Assembly: GCF_024519455.1 (NCBI RefSeq)
Contig: NZ_JALJRY010000001.1
Location: forward strand, 295,253-359,252
From: Streptomyces sp. STR69
GTDB lineage: Bacteria > Actinomycetota > Actinomycetes > Streptomycetales > Streptomycetaceae
Direction: 5' to 3'
Length of the DNA: 64,000 nt
The translations under genes and the position numbers were made by a program. The notes beneath the pieces were generated by a model that was not told the origin of the DNA, searched no databases, and worked only from the letters and a program-made list of their open reading frames with translations. Below, piece after piece: positions 1 to 8,589 of this stretch. Positions within the stretch are counted from its first letter, which is position 1. The number at the start of each line of letters is the position of its first letter.

Positions 1-79
1 GCGGCGCGGGCGGAACTCGCGGACGCGGTGGGCCTGCCCGCCGACCAAGCTGCCGCCGCCGCACGGGAGTTGCTGGCCG
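1..79 (+). repeat. Direct repeat, copy 1 (identical to 1310-1388)
   Basis: All 79 bases match positions 1310-1388 exactly, although the two serpin genes differ in many places on the right side. The repeat may continue left of the window. The identity includes wobble positions, which points to recent duplication or gene conversion. Confidence 0.85.
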
Positions 80-1047
80 GGCTGGCCGCGATGCGGGGCG
101 TCGACGCGGCGCTCGGGCTGTGGACGAAGCGGACCGTGGAGCTGCGCGAGGCATGGGCGGCGGGGCTGCCCGCCGAGGCGCACGGGGTGCTCACCGGGGA
201 CCTCGGGGCCGACCGCGCGGCCCTGGACGCATGGGCGGCGAAGCGGACCGGCGGGCTGATCGAGCAACTGCCGCTGCCGCTGACGGACGCCACCGAACTG
301 GTGCTGGCGAGCGCGCTGGTCCTGCGCACCGAGTGGCTGCGGCCGTTCGAAGAGGTGCCGATGGAAAGCGAGTACTGGCGCGACCGGGACCGGCTCGGTC
401 TGTGGCGCAGGACCGCTCTCCTGGACCGGATCGGAGTGGCCGACACACCGGACGGTCATGTCACCGAGCTGAAGGTGCTGGGCGACACGGCGATCGACGT
501 CCACCTCCTCCTCGGGGAGGACCGGATGACACCCGCGCAGGTGCTGGGCGCGGGCCTGGGAATCCTGGACCGCCGTCATCCCGTAGTACCCGGAGACCGG
601 CTCCCCTACGGCGACCCGGGACCGGGCCTGCGCGTGGAGCGGACCCGCTGCACCAGCCCGCAGCCGCCGACGCTCGACGTGACAACAGCGGCGTACGACA
701 TCAGTACGCGGCACGATCTGCTGCGCCTGCACCGCCTGTTCGGGCTCACCACGGCGCGGGACGCCACGCACGGTCACTTCTCCGGCATCAGCCCCTTCCC
801 GCTGGCCATCGATTCGGCCGAGCAGTCCACGACGGCGAGGTTCGGCGCGCTCGGCTTCCGCGCGGCGGCGGTGACGGCCCTCGGCGCCGTCGCCGCCGGA
901 CTGCCCGACCTCCGCTACGTGACCACCACCGTCACCGCCCGCTTCGACCGCCCCTTCGCCTTCCTCGCCCTGCACCGCCACTCGCGGCTGGTGCTGGCGG
1001 CGGGCTGGGTCACGGAACCGGAGCCGTTCCCCGATGACCGGGACTGA
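1..1047 (+). CDS. Serpin-family protein, copy 1 (5' end outside window)
   Basis: The reading frame is open from base 1, so the N-terminus lies upstream of the window. The protein matches the second serpin-like gene downstream along its whole visible length. The C-terminal stretch (hinge-like GFRAAAVTALGAV followed by RFDRPFAFLALHRHSRLVL and a final GWVTEP) resembles the serpin reactive-centre loop and the closing strands that follow it. Serpins are suicide inhibitors of serine proteases, and bacterial members are usually exported or act on endogenous proteases. The central region is divergent and I cannot assign a P1 residue. There is a tandem duplicate 94 bp downstream. The family call is fairly sure, inhibitory activity is not. 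Confidence 0.7.
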   Translation, partial: AARAELADAVGLPADQAAAAARELLAGLAAMRGVDAALGLWTKRTVELREAWAAGLPAEAHGVLTGDLGADRAALDAWAAKRTGGLIEQLPLPLTDATELVLASALVLRTEWLRPFEEVPMESEYWRDRDRLGLWRRTALLDRIGVADTPDGHVTELKVLGDTAIDVHLLLGEDRMTPAQVLGAGLGILDRRHPVVPGDRLPYGDPGPGLRVERTRCTSPQPPTLDVTTAAYDISTRHDLLRLHRLFGLTTARDATHGHFSGISPFPLAIDSAEQSTTARFGALGFRAAAVTALGAVAAGLPDLRYVTTTVTARFDRPFAFLALHRHSRLVLAAGWVTEPEPFPDDRD

Positions 1048-1141
1048 TCGTCCGGAGCGCGGGGCTGATCATCCGCAGTCCGGGCGCCGACGATAGCCTT
1101 CCTGTGCGCGATCTTGCGCTACGGCACTGACGGGGGCGGAA

Positions 1142-2353
1142 TTGGGAGCGGTCCAGGGGACGGCGGTTCAGGGCACGGCGGTCGGGGGGACCGTCGACAC
1201 GGTGAACCGGCTGACGGCGCGCTGGGCGGACACGGCGACCGGCGGCACGGTGTTCTCGGCGGCCGGGGTGTGGCCGCTGCTCGCGTTCCTCGCCGACGGG
1301 GCGTCGGGGGCGGCGCGGGCGGAACTCGCGGACGCGGTGGGCCTGCCCGCCGACCAAGCTGCCGCCGCCGCACGGGAGTTGCTGGCCGCGATGGGGGCGA
1401 TGCCCGGTCTGCGCTCCGCGCTCGGCCTGTGGACCAGGCGCGAGTTGGCCCTGCGCGAGGAGTGGCGGGCCGGGCTGCCGGCGGACACGCACGGGGTGCT
1501 CACCGATGATCTCCCGGCCGGTCAGCGGGCGTTGGACACGTGGGCGGCCGAGCGGACGGGCGGGCTGATCGAGCGGATGCCGGTCGCCCTGGACGCGGAC
1601 GTGGTGATGGTCCTGGCGAGCGCGCTCACGCTGCGCACCGAATGGCCGCGCCCCTTCGACGAGTTGATGCTCAGCCCGGACGCCGGCCCCTGGCAGGGGC
1701 GGCGGCTGGCGGGCCTGCACCGCACCGGCGTCCGCCTCGACCGGGCCGGCGTGGCGAGCGGCCCGCACGGCTATGTCACCGAGCTGAAGGTCCCCGGCGA
1801 CAACGGCATCGACGTCCATCTCCTGCTCGGCGAACAGCGGATGACCCCCGGCCAGGTGCTGGGCACGGGCCTGGCCACTCTGGCCCGCCGGATCCCGGTC
1901 GTGCCCAGCGGCCAACTCCCGTACGGAGACGTGGGACCGGGCCTGCGCATCGGGCAACAGCCGTGCGCCACACCGCGACCGCCGGAGCTGTCCGTGACGA
2001 CGGTGGCGTACGACATGGGCGCGCGGCACGATCTCCTCGACCAGCCCGGCCTGTTCGGGCTCACCACGGCCATGGACACCGGCGACGGCCACTTCCCCGG
2101 CATCAGCACCGCCCCGCTGGCCGTCGGCAAGGCCGAACAGTCGGCGGTGGCGCAGTTCGGCGCGCTCGGCTTCCGCGCGGGAGCGGTGACCGCGGTCGCG
2201 CCCGCCCCCGGCGGTGCCCGGCCCGACCTCCGCTGCACGACCACGGTAGTCACGGCCCGCTTCGACCGCCCCTTCGGCTTCCTGGCCGTACACCGCGAGT
2301 CGCGGCTCGTCCTGACGGCGGGCTGGGTGACCGAGCCGACGCCGTACCGGTAG
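1142..2353 (+). CDS. Serpin-family protein, copy 2
   Basis: The protein has 403 residues from a TTG start at 1142. A GTG at 1202 (VNRLTARWAD) is an equally good start because serpins typically begin with such a helix. The N-terminal part (NRLTARWA, FSAAGVWPLLAFLADGA, ELADAVGLP) is the usual helix A to D region of serpins. The C-terminal part (GFRAGAVTAVAPAPGG, then RFDRPFGFLAVHRESRLVLTAGWV) matches the reactive loop and terminal strands. No signal peptide is obvious. It lies 94 bp behind the first copy and is probably co-transcribed with it. The loop residues differ between copies, so the two may target different proteases, which is inference. Confidence 0.72.
   Translation: MGAVQGTAVQGTAVGGTVDTVNRLTARWADTATGGTVFSAAGVWPLLAFLADGASGAARAELADAVGLPADQAAAAARELLAAMGAMPGLRSALGLWTRRELALREEWRAGLPADTHGVLTDDLPAGQRALDTWAAERTGGLIERMPVALDADVVMVLASALTLRTEWPRPFDELMLSPDAGPWQGRRLAGLHRTGVRLDRAGVASGPHGYVTELKVPGDNGIDVHLLLGEQRMTPGQVLGTGLATLARRIPVVPSGQLPYGDVGPGLRIGQQPCATPRPPELSVTTVAYDMGARHDLLDQPGLFGLTTAMDTGDGHFPGISTAPLAVGKAEQSAVAQFGALGFRAGAVTAVAPAPGGARPDLRCTTTVVTARFDRPFGFLAVHRESRLVLTAGWVTEPTPYR
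1310..1388 (+). repeat. Direct repeat, copy 2 (identical to 1-79)
   Basis: This is the second copy of the exact 79-base match inside the downstream serpin gene. Homology to the first copy drops at 1389, where the first gene carries GLAAMRGVD and this one AMGAMPGLR. Confidence 0.85.
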
Positions 2354-2458
2354 TAGTAGGGGGTGTCGGGGTAGGTCTCGGGGTCGGGTGCGCTCCGTAC
2401 GTGGTAATCCCCCGCGCGCTTCCCGCCCGCGTCCCGCAGGGCGGCCCATCGTCGAACG

Positions 2459-5062
2459 GTGACCAAGCCACCCCGTCTGCTGCTCCCGCTGCTCGCCGCC
2501 GCACTGCTCCTCCCCCTGCCCCCGGCGTCGGCCGCACCCCTCCCCCGCGACGACTGCGGGACGCGCGGCTGGGCGCCCTCGGCCACCCGGCTCGACCCGG
2601 CCGACACCTACCACCCGTACGTCGGCAACGGCTACCTCGGCACCCGGGTCCCGCCCGCCGGCGCGGGCTACGCGGCCTCCGGCGAGAAGACCGGCTGGCC
2701 GCTCTACACCCCGCGCTACGACGGCGCGTTCGTCTCCGGGCTCTATGCCCGGGGCCCCGCGAACACCGCGGGCCGCGAGGCCCTCGCCGCGCTCCCGACC
2801 TGGACGGGCCTCGATGTGACGGCGGGCTCGGAGGCGTACGGCAGCGGCAGCCGGATCACGCGCTACCGCCAGACCCTCAACCTCCGCTGCGGCTACGTCC
2901 GTACGTCCCTCACCTGGAAGACGAAGGACGGCCGCCGCACCGACCTGGTCTACGACGTCCTCACCTCGCGCGACAGCGAGCACACCGGCGCCGTGCACCT
3001 GCGCGTGGTCCCGCACTGGGACGGCGAACTCACCCTCACCGACCGCCTCGACGGCCGTGGCGCCCGCCGTGTCACCCGGACGACCGGCGGCCCGGCCGGC
3101 GCACACACCATCGGCGTCGCGTTCCGCACGGACGGGACCGGGGTCGACGGCGCGCTGGCCTCCGTGCTGGACGCGCCCGGACGACGTCAACGCACCGCCC
3201 GGGACGGGAAGTTGAGCGCCAGCCAGACGGCGGTCCTGCCCGTCCGCTCCGGTCGTACCTACACCGCGACCAAGTACGTCGGCGTCGACACCTCCCTCAC
3301 CTCGCGCGATCCCCGGGCCGCCGCCCAGGAGGCCGCCGGGCGGGCCGCGCGGCGCGGGTGGGACGCGCTGCTGGCCTCGCACAGTGCCGCGTGGCGGGCG
3401 CTGTGGTCGGCGGACATCGAGGTGCCCGGCCATCCGGACCTGCAACTCTGGGCGCGTTCCGCCCAGTACGGGCTGCTGTCCGCGCTGCGCCCCGGCGCCC
3501 GGAACAGCATCGCGCCCGCCGGTCTGACCAGCGACAACTACGCGGGCATGGTCTTCTGGGACGCCGAGACCTGGATGTTCCCTTCGTTGCTGGCGGCCCA
3601 CCCCGACCTCGCCCGCCCGGTCCTCGACTACCGCTTCCGCACCCGCACGGCCGCCGCCGAGAACGCGGCGAAGACCGCGGTGAAGGGCCTGTTCTTCCCG
3701 TGGACCAGCGCGAGCCACGGACTGCTGTGGAACGAGTGCCAGAGCTGGCAGCCGCCGCACTGCCTCACCCAGAACCACCTCCAGGGCGACATCGCCCTCG
3801 CCGCCCGGCAGTACTACCTCGCCACCGGCGACCGCACCTGGCTCCGCACCGAGGGCTGGCCGCTCCTCAACGGCCTTGCCCAGTACTGGACTTCACGGGT
3901 CACGAAGAACACCGACGGCTCCTACTCCATCAAGGAGGTCGCGGGCCCCGACGAATACAGCAACGGCGTGAACGACGCCGTCTACACCAACGCCGTCGCC
4001 GCCACCGCCCTCCGCGCCGCCACCGAGGCGGCCCGCACCCTGGGCCGAACCGCCCCCGCCGACTGGCTCACCATCGCGAACCACCTGCGCATCCCCTACG
4101 ACCCGAAGCGCAAGATCTTCCTCCAGTACGACGGCTACGACGGCTCGCAGATCAAGCAGGCGGACACCGTGCTGCTGATCTACCCGCTGGAGTGGCCGAT
4201 GCCGGCCGGTGCCGGGGCCGCCACCCTCGACCACTACGCCCGGCGCACCGACCCGGACGGCCCCGCCATGACCGACGCCGTGCACGCGATCGACGCGGCG
4301 GCCGTCGGCGAGCCCGGCTGTGCCGCGTACACCTACCTTCGGCGGGCCTACCAGCCGTTCGCGCGCGGCCCGTTCGCCCTCTTCTCGGAGTCGCGCGGCG
4401 ACAAGGCGGGCGCGTCCGACCCCCTCGCCGGCTCCCCCGCGCAGGACTTCCTCACCGGCAAGGGCGGCTTCCTCCAGGTCTTCACCCACGGTCTGACCGG
4501 CCTGCGGCTGCGCCCCGACGCCCTCCACCTGGACCCGAGCCTGCCGCCCCAACTGTCCGCCGGGGTACGCCTGTCGGGCCTGCGCTGGCGCGGTCGTACG
4601 TACGACATCGCCATCGGCGCGAAGACGACGACCGTGCGGCTGCGCTCCGGGGCGTCCTTCGTGCTGGACACCCCCGCGGGCCGCCGCACCCTCTCCGGCA
4701 CGGTCACCCTGAAGACCCGGCGCCCGGACCTCACCCCCACCACCGACCTGGCCCGCTGCCGCCCCGTGACGGCGACCTCCTCGGAGTCCGGCCGCTACCC
4801 GGAGGCCGCCGTGGACGGCAGCCCCGCGACCGCCTGGTCCCCGGGCGCCGACCGCGCCTCGCTCACCGTCGACCTGGGCCGCCCGGTGCGGGTCGGGACG
4901 GTCCGGCCCACGTGGACGAAGCGCCCGGGGTCGTACTCGGTCGAGGTCTCGGCGGACGGCCGTACGTGGCACGCTCCGAACGGGACGCCCGCCCGGTACG
5001 TCCGTGTCACCGTGCGAGGGGGCACGGGTGCCGCGCTCGCCGAGCTCGACGTGCGCTCGTGA
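2459..5062 (+). CDS. Secreted glycoside hydrolase family 65 protein with C-terminal F5/8-type C domain
   Basis: 867 residues from GTG. The first about 28 residues form a signal peptide (hydrophobic run ending ASA). The body resembles GH65 enzymes (acid trehalase, maltose/kojibiose phosphorylase, glucosyl-galactosyl-hydroxylysine glucosidase). The AGPDEYSNGVND motif places the general acid at about Glu499. Residues about 764-867 look like an F5/8 type C / CBM32 beta-sandwich (SSESGRYPEAAVDGSPATAW, then PARYVRVTV). Export plus a binding module suggests hydrolysis of an extracellular alpha-glucoside such as trehalose. The exact substrate cannot be read. It follows the serpin pair by 105 bp on the same strand. 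Confidence 0.85.
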   Translation: MTKPPRLLLPLLAAALLLPLPPASAAPLPRDDCGTRGWAPSATRLDPADTYHPYVGNGYLGTRVPPAGAGYAASGEKTGWPLYTPRYDGAFVSGLYARGPANTAGREALAALPTWTGLDVTAGSEAYGSGSRITRYRQTLNLRCGYVRTSLTWKTKDGRRTDLVYDVLTSRDSEHTGAVHLRVVPHWDGELTLTDRLDGRGARRVTRTTGGPAGAHTIGVAFRTDGTGVDGALASVLDAPGRRQRTARDGKLSASQTAVLPVRSGRTYTATKYVGVDTSLTSRDPRAAAQEAAGRAARRGWDALLASHSAAWRALWSADIEVPGHPDLQLWARSAQYGLLSALRPGARNSIAPAGLTSDNYAGMVFWDAETWMFPSLLAAHPDLARPVLDYRFRTRTAAAENAAKTAVKGLFFPWTSASHGLLWNECQSWQPPHCLTQNHLQGDIALAARQYYLATGDRTWLRTEGWPLLNGLAQYWTSRVTKNTDGSYSIKEVAGPDEYSNGVNDAVYTNAVAATALRAATEAARTLGRTAPADWLTIANHLRIPYDPKRKIFLQYDGYDGSQIKQADTVLLIYPLEWPMPAGAGAATLDHYARRTDPDGPAMTDAVHAIDAAAVGEPGCAAYTYLRRAYQPFARGPFALFSESRGDKAGASDPLAGSPAQDFLTGKGGFLQVFTHGLTGLRLRPDALHLDPSLPPQLSAGVRLSGLRWRGRTYDIAIGAKTTTVRLRSGASFVLDTPAGRRTLSGTVTLKTRRPDLTPTTDLARCRPVTATSSESGRYPEAAVDGSPATAWSPGADRASLTVDLGRPVRVGTVRPTWTKRPGSYSVEVSADGRTWHAPNGTPARYVRVTVRGGTGAALAELDVRS

Positions 5063-5074
5063 CGGCGAACTGAC

Positions 5075-5118
5075 CTGACGGGGAGAGTCAGTTGGCGTCC
5101 GAGGTGGCTCTCCGTCAG
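5075..5118. terminator. Convergent terminator-like inverted repeat
   Basis: CTGACGGGGAGAG (5075-5087) pairs with CTCTCCGTCAG (5108-5118) apart from a two-base bulge, and the loop is 20 nt. It sits between the GH65 gene and the convergent SDR gene and overlaps the SDR stop codon. Confidence 0.5.
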
Positions 5119-5945
5119 GCGTCGAAGCCGGTCGCCCGGGTCCGCTTCTCCCAAGCCGCGATGTCGGCTCGGACCTGGTCGAGGTGGCCGAGCACGGCGT
5201 CGACGGCGTCGTCTCCCAGGGGCAGGTGCAGGGGGGTGTCCTCGGCGTCGAGGGCCGCGAGGATGAGGGCCGCGGCCTTCGCGGGGTCGCCGGCCTGGCC
5301 GCCGTCACCGCCGGAGACGAAGCCTCGGGTCTCGGTCACCTTGGCGTACACACCGCTGTCGGCGCTGACCCCGGCCCGGCCGGTGTCGAAGAGGGCGGTC
5401 CGGAAGGCGCCCGGTTCGACGATCAGCACCTTGATGCCGAACTCGGCGACCTCGTCGGCGAGCGCCTCGGACAGTCCCTCCAGCGCGAACTTCGTTCCGC
5501 TGTACGCCGAGAAGCCCGCGAAGGACATCTGCCCGCCCATGCTGCTCATCTGCACGATCGCCCCCGAGCGCCGCTCCCGCATGTACGGCAGGACCGCGCG
5601 CGTGAGCGCGGCCGGCCCGAAGACATGCAGGTCGAACAGGTCCCGCAGCTCCTGCTCGGTGGTCTCCTCGAAGGCCCCGACGTGGGTGCGGCCCGCGTTG
5701 TTGACGAGGACGTCGATCCGCCCGTGCCGCGCCACCACGTCCCGTACGGCCGCCTCCGCCGCCCCCGTGTCGGTGACGTCCAGCCGCAGCGCCTCCAACT
5801 GGTCGGGGTGGGCGGCCACCAGGTCGTCCAGCGCCTCGGTCCGCCGGGCAGCGCCGACCACCACGTCACCGGCGGCGAGCGCGGCCTCGACGATCGCCCG
5901 CCCGAACCCGCTGCTCGCGCCGGTCACCAGCCACACCTTGTTCAT
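5115..5945 (-). CDS. SDR family oxidoreductase
   Basis: 276-residue short-chain dehydrogenase/reductase. The nucleotide-binding motif GASSGFGRA lies at residues 9-17, NNAG at 82-85, catalytic Ser at about 134-135 and YSGTK (Tyr148, Lys152) complete the classical active site. Cofactor is probably NADP(H), judged from the Arg pair after strand 2 (AARRTEAL). The substrate is unknown. It is transcribed divergently from the LysR gene with a LysR-type box between them, so it is the likely target of that regulator. Confidence 0.85.
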   Translation of the reverse strand: MNKVWLVTGASSGFGRAIVEAALAAGDVVVGAARRTEALDDLVAAHPDQLEALRLDVTDTGAAEAAVRDVVARHGRIDVLVNNAGRTHVGAFEETTEQELRDLFDLHVFGPAALTRAVLPYMRERRSGAIVQMSSMGGQMSFAGFSAYSGTKFALEGLSEALADEVAEFGIKVLIVEPGAFRTALFDTGRAGVSADSGVYAKVTETRGFVSGGDGGQAGDPAKAAALILAALDAEDTPLHLPLGDDAVDAVLGHLDQVRADIAAWEKRTRATGFDA

Positions 5946-6026
5946 GACGTCTCCCCTTGAGATCCCTGTTTCGCTCTGCGGACCAGCCTGCTCCCGCCCC
6001 CGGCGACACGTCCAAGACCTAAGCTC

Positions 6027-6041
6027 ATAACCGATGGCTAT
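6027..6041. promoter_or_regulatory. LysR-type operator (T-N11-A palindrome)
   Basis: ATAACCGATGGCTAT is an interrupted palindrome (ATA-CC-GG-TAT) that fits the LysR T-N11-A consensus. Its centre is 89 nt upstream of the SDR start codon, compatible with the usual -65 recognition site. It ends 5 nt before the LysR ATG at 6046 and spans a possible in-frame ATG at 6034, so it could also serve autorepression. Confidence 0.6.
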
Positions 6042-6045
6042 GACG

Positions 6046-6945
6046 ATGGACGTCCATGTACGGGACCTGCGCTACTTCGTGGCGGTCGCCGAGGAACTGC
6101 ACTTCACGCGCGCGGCCGAGAAGTTGTATGTGTCGCAGCCCGCGCTGAGCAAGCAGATCCGGGCGCTGGAGCGGCAGTTGGATGCCGAACTGTTCCGCCG
6201 CGACCGGCAGGGCGTGACGCTCACCCCCGCCGGTGCGGCCCTACTGCCGTATGCAGAGCGGGTGTTGGCCCTCTGGGCGGAGGGCGCGTCCGCGCTGGCG
6301 GAGGTCAGTGCGGCCGAACGCAGCACCCTGGTGGTCGGTATGAGCACCAGCCCCGGCCGGGGCGGCCTGCTGCCCGCGATCCGCTCCCGTTTCACGGCCG
6401 CGCGTCCGGAGGCCAACGTGCGGCTGCGCCAGGTCGGTTGGGACGATCCGACGGCGGGCCTCGCGGACGGCGTGACGGACGTGGCGTTCGTCTGGCTGCC
6501 GCTGCCCGACGCGGAGCGCTACGACTGGACCGTGGTCGCCGAGGAGCCCCGCCTGATCGCGCTCCCGGACTCCCATCCGCTGGCCGCTCGCGCCGGGATC
6601 GACTTCGCGGACCTCGTCGACGAGCCGTTCCTCGCCCTGCCGCCCGACGCGGGCCCGCTGCGCGACCACTGGCTCGCCCTCGACGAGCGCGGTGGCCGTC
6701 CCCCGCGCATCGGGGCGGAGATCGCGAGCACGGAGGAGACGTACGAGGCGCTGGTCGCCGGTCTCGGTATCTGCCTGGTCGCCACGGGCAACGCACATCT
6801 GATCACCCTCGGCGGTGTGACCACCCGCCCGGTGCACGGCCTGTCGCCGAGCCGGTACGCCCTCGCGTGGCGGCGCGAGAACGGCGGACAGCCCCTGGTG
6901 AGGGCGTACGCGGAGGCTTGCCGGGGGGTCGGGAGCGGAGGGTGA
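6046..6945 (+). CDS. LysR family transcriptional regulator
   Basis: 299 residues from ATG 6046 (MDVHVRDLRYFVAVAEEL). In-frame ATGs at 6034 and 6040 would add two to four residues, but the family normally begins at this point. The N-terminal winged helix (HFTRAAEKLYVSQPALSKQIRALERQL) is typical. The rest is the periplasmic-binding-like effector domain. The divergent SDR gene is the likely target, controlled through the palindrome at 6027-6041. No clear Shine-Dalgarno precedes any of the three ATGs, so translation may be leaderless or nearly so. The effector is unknown. Confidence 0.9.
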   Translation: MDVHVRDLRYFVAVAEELHFTRAAEKLYVSQPALSKQIRALERQLDAELFRRDRQGVTLTPAGAALLPYAERVLALWAEGASALAEVSAAERSTLVVGMSTSPGRGGLLPAIRSRFTAARPEANVRLRQVGWDDPTAGLADGVTDVAFVWLPLPDAERYDWTVVAEEPRLIALPDSHPLAARAGIDFADLVDEPFLALPPDAGPLRDHWLALDERGGRPPRIGAEIASTEETYEALVAGLGICLVATGNAHLITLGGVTTRPVHGLSPSRYALAWRRENGGQPLVRAYAEACRGVGSGG

Positions 6946-6999
6946 GGCGCATGGCTACTATGAGTCGGCTTTGGGGAGTCCGGATCTTGGGGGGTAGTC

Positions 7000-8589
7000 A
7001 TGAGCGCAGGTCGTGTCGGACGTACAAGACGCATACCGTTCGCTTTCGTCGGCGTGGCCATGCTCGCGCCGCTGGTCGTTCCCGCCGCCTCCGCGCAGGC
7101 GGCGTCGGGCTCGCTGACCGTCACCACGCTGGGGCGGCACGGCACGAAGGTGGCGACGACGGTGACCGTTGTCGCCGTGCCGTCCGATGAGACGTACAGC
7201 GTCAAGTCCGGCAAGAAGCTCAGCCTGCCCGCGGGCAAGTACCTCGTGATGGCCGACATCTCCGAGAGCACCACGGACGGTCTGGGCACCGACACGATCG
7301 GCGCGCAGGTCGTGACGGTGTCGGGGGCCAAGTCCGTGACACTGGACGCCCGTAAGGGCAAGGCCGTGAAGGTGTCGCTGGACACCCCGGCCGATGTGAC
7401 CGAGCCCGCCATGATCGGCGCGCAGGTGTGCGCCGCCGACGCCACCATGCCCTCCGCCGTCGCCGTGGGCGGCGGGAACTACGCCGGGTCCGTCTACGCC
7501 ATCCCCAACTCGTCCAAGCTGCTCCAGTTCGGGTTCATGGCCCAGTGGTCCGGCAACGACAGCTACATCGCGGTGAAGAACACGACCGGTGTCCCGGCCG
7601 CGCCCGGCGGGTCGTTCAAGCGGTCCCAGCTGGCGACGATGCGTTTCTCGGTGCGCAGCGGGACGCAGATGGCGAACGAGCACGACGTCGCGCTCCAGGC
7701 CGCGCCCAAGATCGACAACTGCACGACCGACATGTACGCCGCCGTCAACGACAGCACCGCTCCGTACAGCGCCACCGCCCATGTGACGCCCGGGAGTTGG
7801 CAGCCGCGCGACGACATCTACGCGAGCAACGGGGACGACATCGGGGGCGGTTTCCCGGCGGTACGGACGCTGAAGGCGGGGCAGAGCTTCACCCAGTCGT
7901 TCGGGCGGGCCGTGTGGAGCCCCCTGCACTACCTGCCCACCGTCTGGCAGAAGTCCGTGAACTTCATCCCGGAGGCGCTGATCGGCGACCCCGACGTGGG
8001 CCCGAGCGGAGCCGATCCGACGAAGGAGACGGTGGTCCTGTACAAGGGGAGCACCACCGTCAAGAAGCAGACCCTGACCAACTGGGCCTCCTCCGACGAC
8101 GGTTTCACGGCCCGCATCCATTCGGCCGGTTCGTACCGGCTGACCGTGGACGCCCACCGCTACCGCCCGGGCATCACCTTCCCGTCCGGCATGCTGTCGT
8201 CGCGCGTCACGCTCGACTGGCGGTTCAAGGCCGACCCGGCCAAGTCGGTGGTCGCCCCCGTCTTCATGACCCGCTTCCTGCCGACCGGTCTCGACAGCCG
8301 CAACCGGGCGCAGGCGAACAGCGTCACGTCGGTCACCGTCAGCGCGGGCCGCGGATCCCAGGGCCCCGACGTCAAGTTCACCAAGTCGACGGTCAAGTCC
8401 CTGAAGGTCTGGGCCTCTTCGGACGGCGGCGCGACCTGGAAGGCCGTCTCCGTCACCCGCTCCGGCACCTCCTGGAAGGCCGCCGTGCACAACCCGGCGT
8501 CCGGCGCGGTCGCCCTGCGCTCGCAGGTGACCGACTCCGCCGGCGGCACTTCGACGGAGACGGTCTACCGCGCCTACGCGATCGGCTGA
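7000..8589 (+). CDS. Large secreted protein of unknown function
   Basis: 529 residues. A twin-Arg-containing basic N-terminus (RVGRTRR) is followed by a hydrophobic segment and a likely signal peptidase site near AQA/ASG at about residue 33-36. The mature part is rich in Ser, Thr, Lys and beta-strand-like repeats and contains few Cys. No catalytic motif was recognised. The C-terminal portion (VTVSAGRGSQGPDV, KVWASSDGGATWKAVSV) looks like the beta-sandwich domains found behind secreted subtilases. A good Shine-Dalgarno (GGGGGG) sits just upstream. The 3' end overlaps that of the convergent sigma-factor gene by 16 bp. It is probably cell-surface or extracellular, and the function is unknown. 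Confidence 0.8.
   Translation: MSAGRVGRTRRIPFAFVGVAMLAPLVVPAASAQAASGSLTVTTLGRHGTKVATTVTVVAVPSDETYSVKSGKKLSLPAGKYLVMADISESTTDGLGTDTIGAQVVTVSGAKSVTLDARKGKAVKVSLDTPADVTEPAMIGAQVCAADATMPSAVAVGGGNYAGSVYAIPNSSKLLQFGFMAQWSGNDSYIAVKNTTGVPAAPGGSFKRSQLATMRFSVRSGTQMANEHDVALQAAPKIDNCTTDMYAAVNDSTAPYSATAHVTPGSWQPRDDIYASNGDDIGGGFPAVRTLKAGQSFTQSFGRAVWSPLHYLPTVWQKSVNFIPEALIGDPDVGPSGADPTKETVVLYKGSTTVKKQTLTNWASSDDGFTARIHSAGSYRLTVDAHRYRPGITFPSGMLSSRVTLDWRFKADPAKSVVAPVFMTRFLPTGLDSRNRAQANSVTSVTVSAGRGSQGPDVKFTKSTVKSLKVWASSDGGATWKAVSVTRSGTSWKAAVHNPASGAVALRSQVTDSAGGTSTETVYRAYAIG

Noticed and set aside
1010..3778. Long minus-strand frame opposite the serpin and GH65 genes
   Set aside because: Antisense shadow with Arg/Gly/Pro composition and no motif.
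1540..5073. Very long plus-strand open frame across the second serpin and the GH65 gene
   Set aside because: It is a +1 shadow rich in Arg, Pro and Gly; the serpin and GH65 frames carry the recognisable motifs.
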